A stretch of DNA of 64,000 nt from Agelaius tricolor (Eukaryota > Chordata > Aves > Passeriformes > Icteridae): positions 248,001 through 312,000 of the forward strand of contig JALJCS010000036.1 of NCBI GenBank assembly GCA_023055355.1, in the 5' to 3' direction. Below the pieces are notes generated by a model. It made no database searches. It was not told the origin of the DNA and saw only the letters and a list, made by a program, of their open reading frames with translations. Shown here one piece after another: positions 35,591-46,200 of the stretch; the first letter of the stretch is position 1, and every line of letters begins with the position of its first letter. The translations under genes were made by a program, and so were the position numbers.

Positions 35591-37083
35591 CCTCGTACAG
35601 AGGCGTTGCAAAATGGTAGCAACCTACATCTGCTTGTCTGGGAGATATCCCAGCGCCCGGTGCTGCGGCTCTTGAACTCCTCTGCCTTAATGGGTCAAAT
35701 TTAGCAATTCAAAATCTGGCTTCTGAGGTAATTAGGAGGGATAATGCCCACTTCTTCCTCTTAACACCCTGATAGAAAAGCATCCAGGAAGGACTCCTGG
35801 ACCTCAAAGATAAGCTGCCAGCTGCCACAGAGACTATCAAAGGGTGGCTCAAAGTCAAGAGCAAACAGCTGATTTTTTATGGTTCTTGGGTTTTTGCTGG
35901 TGGTGACAGGAAGCCATGTTCCCCAAGCTGTTAGCTTCCTGTTTTATTTTTACACCCAGCCCGAGCAGATCCGCATGCCTATCACATGGGAGCTGCCTGC
36001 TTCTCCTGGGTTGTTCCTCAGCTGACCTAGAAAAGTGATTCTTTCCCCTTCTAAATTAATCAAGAACTTGGGATGTATTTGCTTTCACTTAGTCCTAAAG
36101 ATTTCAGGCATGTATGATGCTCCTTCTAGTGAGCTGGTCACACAGGTTTCCTTCTCCCTCCTGGAGCTGGATGACTGGGGAGGGAGCTGTTTGAGGCTTA
36201 AATGTTTGGGCCTCTTAGCAAAGGAGATTTTTGTTAGTTCAAGACACTGACCTGCACATGAAAGCATCCAAAACATAACTTCCAGACACTTAGGTTTTTC
36301 TCCGGGTTTTTTTATTTTATTAGTTTTTTAAAGAACTGGAAGTTTGTCCTGCCTGTTGTACAATTCAGTCCTGACTTGCCTCTGAGCACACTCCAGTCCT
36401 GCATCCTGATTAGAGCTCCCTCAACCTTAAACTGCTCTAGCACAAAAACAATGGTCCAGTGTAAACCTCATCCCCGGGGGATTTCCCAAGGGAAGAGGGG
36501 TGCAGCCTGCAGGATAAGGAACAGTCACCAGAAAGTTTCCTGGTCAGCTGCAAGCGCTTCCTGTTGTTCCAGGAGAGCCCCGTGTGCTGCTCCAGGAGGG
36601 AGGCACCACGTGTGCTTTGGCGTGCTGGGAGAAGCCTGTTTTGTTCTTTCTTTTTTTGTGTAATAACATCTCCTGCCTTCATCTCCACGGTTTAAGCAAC
36701 TATTGATTGCGAGTGGGGAATGTTTCTGAAGAGGAGCTCGTGAGAGGCGTGCCCGGCAGGGTGCGAGCACGGGAGGCAGGAGCCCTGTCCGGGCTCGGGC
36801 TGGGCGCGGAGGGAGCAGCGGCCGCGGCAGCACGGGCAGCGGGGGCGAAGGTGTGGATGCTCCATCTCTGCCTCTGTACCTGGGCTGCCACTGCAAGTCA
36901 GAGAACAGGAGGATCTTTATGTCTGATGAACCAGTTTTCTCAGGGTGGGGAGCTGGGGAAGAAGGCTTGTAAGTAAAGCTGTTGGAGAGCAGGAAAAACG
37001 AACACCATGGCTCTGGTGTGCCTGGAATTTGCGGTTGAGTAATCCTTTCCTGTTTCTTTTTTGGGTTGTTTTTCATCTTTCAG

Positions 37084-37237
37084 AACAGTGCCTGAAGCAG
37101 GTCCACCATGCCGTTAGTAACGAGGAACATTGAGCCAAGGCACCTGTGCCGTCAGACGTTGCCTAGCGTTCCGAGCGAGCTGGAATGCGTGACCAACATC
37201 ACCCTGGCAAATGTCATTCGACAGCTGGGCAGCCTGA
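37084..37237 (+). CDS. WASF2: WASF2 exon 2 (first coding exon)
   Basis: Acceptor ends at 37083; the first 24 bases are 5' UTR. ATG at 37108 in good context (GTCCACCATGC). Codes for residues 1-43, ending VIRQLGSL, and leaves one base (A) before the GTGAGT donor. Confidence 0.95.
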
Positions 37238-40200
37238 GTGAGTACCATGGCGAGCCTGCGCGTTGCCCTCAGGAGTCGCTACTGCTCTTTATTTAGCTCC
37301 CTTTCTACTCTCGTGTTCCTATTTCTCCCCCATCTGCCTTCCCTGGGTAATGCTAAAATGTTTTCCTAAAGAAATCTGATGCTAATTTCATATCCCTGGT
37401 CCCACTGCCTTCCTATCTAAGAGAAAATGGGGAGGGGGGTGTGTGTATGTGTGTGTGCATGTGAGAGGCTGCAGTGAAACTGCAGATGGAAGGATGGAGC
37501 ACAACTCAGGCTTGTAAAATGGGAGGCTCTCGGAGCAGGCAGGATCTTGTGTCAGAGAACGTGCCTGTAATTGCATGCGCTACTAAATGGAGCTTGACTC
37601 TGTTGAATCTACACCATGTCAGTAGTCTTATTTTTAATGAAAGATAATTAAAGCCCCCATGCAGAAGCTCCAGTTTGCCCCTGCTGCTGTTTGTTGCGTT
37701 GTGAGACCCAAAGACCTGTGTGAGCCAAGTGGTGCCTCCAGAGCGTCGGTGGTTTGGGGCTGCTCACTCAAATGGCAGCGTGAGCTGGAGCAACGCCTGG
37801 CTCAGTTCTCCAGTGGGCTGACCCATAGCCTTGGAAAAGCTGGAGGGAAAACGCAGGCCTACATGCCGTAGGAGAAACCAAGAGTTAATTGTGGTCTCTC
37901 CGGGACGACTCCATTCTCTGTTGAAATGCTCTGGGTTCTGATTAACCACCTTTGTCCTTGAAGCGAGACTTTGATAATCAAATTAATCTATTGTTTAGCT
38001 TCTCTGGGGTGTTTGCAAGCCCTTCTGCTTGCTCTGCAAAGCAAGCCCTTGTCTTCCGCCATGTGGCAGGCAAAGTTTGGGTGCAGCCTCTTTCCAGCAG
38101 TGCAAACCATGGCTGTCACTGAAATCTGGGCCCGTGTTTGCTGCCAGTCGGTGTCACATTCTGTTGGGTTGGAGAAATGTCACTGCACAGGCGAGACCAG
38201 GCTCTCTGCTCGTGTTCAACTGGCCCTCGTTGCTCATTTGTTAGGTCTGGTAGCCAAGATGGTTGTGGAGTGTGAGTGAAATCCATCTCGTGCATGTGAA
38301 ATGGTGAGGAAGGAGGCAGTAAAGCTGTGCAAAGCCCAGCTGCAGGGAAGGCTCATCCCTGTTCAGAGACACTGTGGGTTAGTGTGACAGCCCTGGCCAG
38401 ATCCCACAGGTTTAGAGAGGAGAGCAGGGCAGGTGGGAGGGAAATGCTGAGCACCGTCCCCTTCCCCAGGGTCAGCGTTATTTTGAATAAAGCAGTGTTT
38501 AGACTATGCTTGCACCCAAATGACCAAACTCCTGCCCCCCGCCCTTTCCTCTCTCCAAAAAACAAATTCTCTCTCTCCTTGTACCTTGACTATTACAGGA
38601 ACGTAGAGCAGGTTCAGTAGGCTGTGACAGCCCTGTCAAGTGAATAATCAGCCATGCCTGGTGCACCACAGTCTCTTTACAAAGATGCAAACATAAATCT
38701 TGTCAAACTTTCATATTCCAGTGAGTTTACCCTTCGTTACTATCGCAGCTGGGAGCACTTTGTATAAGTCGACTGCGCAGTTTTGTGTGATTTTACAGAA
38801 TCCACAAGCTAAAGATGGAAGGACCTATTAAATCATGCTGTCTGTCTTCCCGCCAGTGCATGACAAAGATAATTCTGATTGTAAGCTGCACTTTTGCAGT
38901 CAAAGTAACTAAACTAAAAAATTAATCTCTGTCTCACCCCATCTAAAAGTGTTTGTGAAGCTCAGGCGACATGTGAGATGCTGGGTGATAACTCCAGGTG
39001 CACTTACACAGGCAAGCAAACACAGACCATCTCTTCTCTCTTCAGGGTCAAAACCAGAATATATATTATTTTATACTTGAAATATACTTTGCAAGCCAAA
39101 GACTTAATTTTCCCCTAGTGCTTGTTGCAGTTCCTTGTGAAATTCAGAAATGTTTTTCACTTCTTGTGAAATAGAAACGAAATTGCAACTTTTCTTTTTT
39201 TGAACTGTTGCTGGAAGGTTTTGCATTTTCCCACAGATAAATTTTTACTCTCTTTGGGTCAAATAGGAGAGTTGGTCTGTGCTGATATTGAAAACGGAGA
39301 TTGCTTCATGAAACTTGGCTACAACGAGAGCTACCTGGCCCTTAGATCTCCAAACATAAAATCCCTCTCATGAGTTTGGGTTTGTTAATTGAGCATATGT
39401 AGAGTCTGCATTGTCTAGGAGGGTGGAAGGAAGAGGTCAGTCGAAGTTAACCTTCAGCATTTGCTTTCTACAAACACTTGGACCTGGCATTGCCTCCAAA
39501 AGGGGTGGAGAAGGTTGAATTTTAACCTGGCTTGTTCCCCGTGCTTGGCAGTGTAAGGAGATCTCCTGGAAGCAGGAACAAGGAGTTGATATGTCAGCTT
39601 AGATAGCTGGGAGTGTTTGTGCAGCTGGGCTTTGGGGGATGCCCTCGCCTTGCCTTGTGCAAGGGTGCTTTGTCTCTCTGACTCTGTAGACAACCGTGTT
39701 TTCCAAAACTGCTGTTGAAATTAGACTTCCAACTGGTTTTTCTTTCCTGAATGTCGGAGAGGATCTTTAGGAGTAACAGATTCCAGAGCAAACTGTTGAC
39801 CATATGATGATGCACTTCAAAACCAGACTGCTTATTGGGAGCAGCCTTGTACTCAGCAGCCGTGGCTGGAAATGTTTCCCATCAGTGGAACACCACGGGC
39901 CCATGTCTGCGCTCGGTGCCAAGTCTGCTCTGCTCTCCCTGTCCTCTTGCTGGGGGCTCCCCTCTTGGGTTGTGCCTGGGAGCAGAACAAAAGAGCAGGA
40001 CTCAGTGGAACTTCCTGGGTTCCTTCCAGGTCTGCCACCTCTGTCTACCTGTGGCCATTTCTTGTTGCACTGTAGGTTTTAAACTCCTAAGGATGGGGCC
40101 ATGTTCTTGTTACTCCTGTAAGTGGTGCAGCTCCTGATCTGAGCCCGAGGCTCAGCTCTCATGGCCCAAACCATGGATGCTGCTTGCCATAGCAGCCCAC

Positions 40201-43200
40201 TGGGCGGTCCAAGCTGTTCCAGAGAGAATGTCCCTGATTGAGAAGTTCCCCTTTGGTTTTGATTTAGAATCAATGTGAATGCATCAATTTTTCAGACACT
40301 GCCACCTGAAGGAACAGCAGGGTCAGTGCTGTCAGCTGCGGTTTCAGCTCCAGCTTCAGGATCCAGGACTGGGTCTGCTCTCTACTTTCAGAGTACTTTG
40401 AGCTTGCAAATGTGTGCCAGCTCCCCTGGAAGCAGGCCTGCTGGAGACTGGGAGCCTTTGAGATTCTCCAGAGCAATAAAAATCTAACTGTATTTCCTTG
40501 TCTAATAAACAGAACAGCAGAGGATCTTAAAGGACCTTCAGATGCATCCACATTCAGACCAGTGTAGTGTTGTCAGCCCTCTTTAGTTTGTTACTCCAAT
40601 AGACTTTAAAGTGTGTCTCAATTGTTTCCTTATTGCTTGAAGATCCCTTGGAAATGTCAGGTTTTGGTGGAACAAAGCACTTTCTTCCTGGATATTAAAC
40701 TCAGCCCTGACAAACTTGAAAAGAAGAGTGGTTGGTTCTTTCTTTCTTTTTCTTTCTTTCTTTCTTTCTTTCTTTCTGAAAACAAGCTGGGAGACTGAGT
40801 ATGGTCTGATGTGGTTCATAAGGGTAATGTGGACACTTTAATATTGCAGGTAAATCTGCAGAAGACATATTTGGAGAGTTGTTTACTCAAGCCAACACCT
40901 TTGCCTCTCGGGTGAGCGTTCTTGTCGAGAGAGTTGACCGCTTGCAAGTCAAGGTCACTCAGCTGGATCCCAAAGAGGAGGAAGGTAATGGAGTGGAGCA
41001 CAGGCTGAGCATGGTGAAGGTTCCCGTTGAGTCAGCGTGGTTGGTTCAGCACCATGAACCCAGCATGACACAGCCATGGGTGTTGGGATGTGTTCTCTGG
41101 GGCTGAGAGGGACTGTTTCCCTGCCTCCCAGTAGAGCACTTGGACAGCTTTGCTCTTCAGTGACTCTCCACGTGGGAACGTGCTCTCAGCAGTTGGGTGG
41201 CAGTGGATGAGCTGCTTGAGCTTGGTCACAGGGGCTCCATGGGCCACTCGAGGGAGAGCTGTGTTGATGGAGCAGCAGATCTTGGCTGCACGCTGGAGAT
41301 TTGATGGGTTTCCCAAGGGATCTGTGGGAAAAGGAACCTGACCTTAAGAACTGCAAAGCATGCCAAGAACTCCAACTGAAATCAGATGTTCACTTCTTGG
41401 GCTGCAGGGTCCTTGGCCTGGGTCAAGCTGTTCTTCACTTGTTCTCTCCTCTTCCTTACAGTCTCCTTGCAAGGCATTAACAGCAGGAAGGCCTTCAAAA
41501 GCTCCACCACTCAGGACCAGAAGCTCTTTGACAGAGATTCTCTCCCTATGCCTGTCCTTGAAACCTACATGACCTGCAACACCCCTCCACCTCTCAACAT
41601 CCTCTCACCTTACAGGTAGGGCTGCAATACCCCCTTGTTCCCTTGCAGAGAAGAACCTCTTCCTCCCAGCCTGCCAGGGAGGTCCTTCCCCGTGCTGTGC
41701 TGGACTGAAGTAGCTGTTTCCACTGGGAAATTGAGTTGCTAAACAAATCCACCAGGAAATCTCTGTCCTTTGGATTATGTGAAACTTTGCTTTTGAGGTC
41801 ATAGAAACGAACGTAGCTACAAAATGATCTCTTTGGTTTTCTGCTGTCACTTCTGTGAGTGCCTTGGGGCCAGGTGTGGCTGGCTCTGCAGAACCATGCT
41901 GGGTGTGCTGCAGATGAGGCATTTTCCTTGTGCTCCTCTGTAGCCCAATGGCTCCTTTCCAAAGAGCTGCAGTGAGAGATGCAGAGCATTCACCTGGAGG
42001 TGGCTCCCACCCAGGTGGCTGCAGCAGGCATGGTGATGCTCTGTGCCCTCCAGTGTCTGCTCTGAGACACCTGGTGGGACCTACACTGGCTGTGCAACCA
42101 GTTCTGAGCAGTCCCACTCTGATTCCATCTTGTAGGTAGTAGAAGTAAAGGGGGTCAGAATGCAGAGGCTTATCCCACATCCATAAATATCTTCTGAGCA
42201 GGTAAAAAGTAATTACAGATAGCTGGAGGCAGCTGTCTCCTGCCAGACGCGGCTGCACTGCAAAGTGGGAGGAGAGGGAGTCTGTGTGCACTCACTCAGG
42301 AGCTTCAAGGACGCTGCTGCTCTGATTTAGGGTTCCTGAGCTGCAGGAGGAGGTTTTTTCACACCAAAATACAGCACAAACAAAAGGGAGTTGAAGCCAG
42401 AGACCTGCTGCTCTCCTGGTGATTGCTCAGAGCAGTTGAGCTCTTCGGGTGCTGAGTAATGGAGGGTTTGTGTGAGGGCAGAAGGAGTGGGATGTGGGAG
42501 AGCTGGGGTGACTGGGATGGGGGCCTCTTCCTGTTCCGAAATGGGGGCAGAGGCACGAACAGCACCTGTGACCATCTCACTGCACTTGTGAACTCTGTTG
42601 TCTGAGATAGTGCCTTGTGCTTCCTTCCAAGAAATGTGTGACCTGATCCTTGTCTGTGTGGTTTTCTCCTGTTCCAGGGATGATGGCAAAGAGGCGCTTA
42701 AATTCTACACAGATCCTTCATATTTCTTCGACCTTTGGAAGGAGAAAATGCTTCAGGACACCAAGGATATCATGAAGGAAAAGCGGAAACATAGGGTGAG
42801 GAAGGGACGAGGAGGAAGTGGGAAGTGTTAATAAAGTTTGGACTCCAAATTTACTATCCAGAACTCAGGTTTGCACTTTTGGACTCCTGTGGGATCAATT
42901 CAGTCAAGTTTTATCTGGTTTACCCACATCTTTGTTAATTAATAAAAGAGAACAAAGATACCTCTAATTGGTTTTTCCAAATGCCACTGTCTTTGAGCCT
43001 TAATGTTAAATTATATTATAGCATAAGAGATGTAGTCTTAACATACTTTATTTAGCTTTTGAGCAACTGGAGTATTAAGTATGAAAACAGATTGTGATTC
43101 TTCAATGAAAAATAACAAAGGAGAGATGTAGAGTGTGTTAGAATTCTGAGTGAGCCCATATATAAAGCACAGTTCTCTGTGGGCAAGTGTCCATATTGCA

Positions 43201-46200
43201 CCCCAGAGCACTGAACAACATCAAGGTGAAGGTGAAATTTGGGCATCTTGACACAGAGGCCAAAGCCTAAATTGATTTGGGAAACGGAGCTTTTACTCTG
43301 CCCTCAAGCTGCTTATGCCAGGGGGTGATGAGGACATTGTGTCTGGGCTGCCCTGGGCAACCTGATGTTGTCTGGCATTTTTTTATTGTCTGTGCTCCAG
43401 CTTTTTTATATGGAAGATCTTTGGAGAGTGCAGCAACCAGGAAAGTAAACTAAAAATCCTCTTTGAGAATGTGTCTTGTTTTAAGTGCTCCGAGTCTGTC
43501 CTGTCCCTCTCTATTCCAGTGAATTTAAAGCAAAATAAAGCTTGTGTTTGATTCTTCCTCTCTTAGAAAGAGAAAAAGGAGAATCCGAACCGAGGAAATG
43601 TGAATCCACGGAAAATCAAAACCCGGAAAGAGGAGTGGGAGAAGCTGAAAATGGGACAGGAATTTGTGGAGTCAAAGGACAAGCACGGTCCTGCTGGGTA
43701 AGCAGGTCTGGGGCTGGGTGATTGGGATGCAGTTCACCCTGCGCTGCAGCTCCCCCGAACCCAGATCGATACTGCCACTAATCAGATCCTCCCAAGTAAA
43801 TCCGCCTGCTGATTTAAAATTTGCCAAATAAATCAGGGAGCTGGAACAAGGTGGCAGGAGTGGCTCTGGCTGCTCTCGCTGCCCGTGGGCACAGAGGTGC
43901 TGGGAGCTTTGGCTCTGCCCCGCAGCGATGCCCTTCCCTCTCACCCAGCCCAGGGTGGCATCCCGGTGCCATTGTGTGATGGCTTTGTTACATTTCACAA
44001 ATGGCTCTTCACACCCTAAAGCTGAAGCGGGGGCTGTCCCCATCCAAGTATTTCAAGCTACAGATCTCTCTTTAGCACTTCTGGCTTGGGAATTCATTTA
44101 ACTTTTGACACCAGCAAGGCTGGAAGCAGACCGAATTCCCCACAATGCTCTTCTTCCTTGCAGCTTCCTTTCATATAAGAAAAAAATCTCTCTTTAAATC
44201 ACACTCTCCAGCTAAAAATAAAACTTGCTTTTAGTTTAATAAGAGAACAGGTTTGGTTTCTAGCAGGGGAATCGAGCAGCACAACAGCACCATTTTCTTG
44301 CTCCTCTCTTTTCTCATGTGAGTGTGTTCTTGCATTTGGATTCACTTGGGGTGCAGAGCCCCCAGAAATAGGGTGGTTCCCCCTCCCCACAGTGAAATGA
44401 GTCCGCTGAAAGCATGAGAGTCTCTTTTCAGTACTATTCCAGCTTTGAATACTTGTTTTAATGGCATTGTGGTTTCCATTTTGATATTCTATTCTCGAGC
44501 TTATTTTTTGGCATCTTTGAGTATCTCCTGTTTTTGCCACTGATGATACTCAGTATAACTGCAAGTTCTTTAAGTCCAAGTTGGTCAAAACACTCTCAAG
44601 TGCTTTTACAAAATCAAGTGTTAAAAAAAATGCATTTCTTCAGGTGTTTGCTTGTTTATTAAAAGATATACTCCTGCTGTTCTGGTGTGCAGCAGCCATA
44701 AACAGGGCAGCACCTGAGCAAATTTTAGCCAAAGAATTACGTAGAGCAAACACATACAGGTGTATGTGATCCTCCATGTAGGAGTCTTTGAGAAGTAAAG
44801 GGTTTTTTTAATGATGTAAAATCATGGATTGATTTGGGTTGGAAAGGGCCTTCAAGTCCATCCAGTTCCATGGGCAGGGATGCCTTCTACTAGACCAGGC
44901 TGCTCCAAGCCCTGTCCAGCCTGGCCTTGGACACTTCCAGGGATCCAGGAGCAGCCAGCCTCTCTGGACAACTCTCTGGGTAAAAAATGAGCTTTAGCCA
45001 TTGCCTTGAGCCCTTGAAGCAAACAGTTTATGCTGCTTTTCGCAGGTACCCCTCCAACATGGTGTATCAGAACGGCAGCATCGGCTCCAGCGAGAGCATG
45101 GATGGGAGCTGCTACCCGCCACCGCCACAGACTGACTCCATTGTGCCACCACCTCCCTCGTTCCCAGATGACAGCCTGCCTCCGCCCCCGCTGGAATTTA
45201 GGTAAGCCTACGGGATCCCTTCTGTCACCAGGGAGTAGTAGGTGGTGTAAAAGGATGACATGAGACAGGCTGAGATAGTTCAGCAGAACTTCCCAATGGG
45301 TGGTGCATGGGAACCAGAATGCTCCTGTCTGGAAGGGAGGTGCAACTGCAGGCACAGGCAGCACAGCTCTCCACGAATCCCGGCCACCATCACCATTCCC
45401 AGGCAGGAGGGGAGAGCTAGAGCAGATGTACTCCACAGCCGTGTCCCAGTGAATGGCTTGGCCCCATTGCTCTGGTTTTCCAATACAGTTGTTCCATAGC
45501 ATGGACTTCTGTTCCTTGTGTTCCATTTGCACAACACTCTCAGGCACATCGTGGAATTCTTGGGGGTGTCCTGTGCAGACCCAGGGGTTGAACACGATGA
45601 TCCTTGTGAGTCCCTTCCTACTCAGGATATTCCATGACAGAGCTTTGCAAAGAACAGCTTCTTTAACCTCTTTTGCTCTGATCTGTGAGAAATGCACGGC
45701 ATGGGCACTGGAGATGGAGATGTATTTAAGTTTCAAGGACTTGAGCACAGCAGCTGCCTCCTTCCCAGAGACTTGGGTGCAAGTTCAGGTCATTTACTTC
45801 GGATTGAATGAATTGGTGACTCCCCAGCACCTCCAGAGATGAGAGTTACAGTGCAGCAGTGGCTCAAGACGCAAAGGCCGAAACAAGAGTGGACTTTTTC
45901 TTTTTTTTAAGGACATTAAAACAGAGTCAAGACAAACAAGAGAAAGTCTGTCTGATAGACAGGGCTGCTTGGCTTCTGTCCATCTTATCCAAAGGCAGCA
46001 ATGCTGCAGCAAAGGCTTTTCTGATGTGTCAGAGAGACCCAGCACTGCACTCTGCAGCCTGTGCCTCTTGGGCAGAGCAGACATGAGCTCTCAGATGAAG
46101 CTCTCACTGCCTTATGCAGTTGCTTAGATCTCTGCCCAACCCCACAGATCTCCCCTTTTCTGGTTTTGTTTTGATGGTTGTTTTTAAGGGACCCTGGGAG

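Larger units (their letters stand above)
20553..37083 (+). other. WASF2: WASF2 intron 1 (about 16.5 kb)
   Basis: Lies between the donor at 20553 and the acceptor TTTTTCATCTTTCAG ending at 37083. AT-richer than the flanks. Holds CR1 fragments (22011, 24956, 26878, 29100, 35490), a G18 run and several blocks rich in ATTA words (notably 28300-28480 and 26640-26780). A CpG-rich patch lies at about 36725-36865, just before exon 2. No other coding exon is seen. Very large first introns are normal for WASF genes. Confidence 0.7.
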
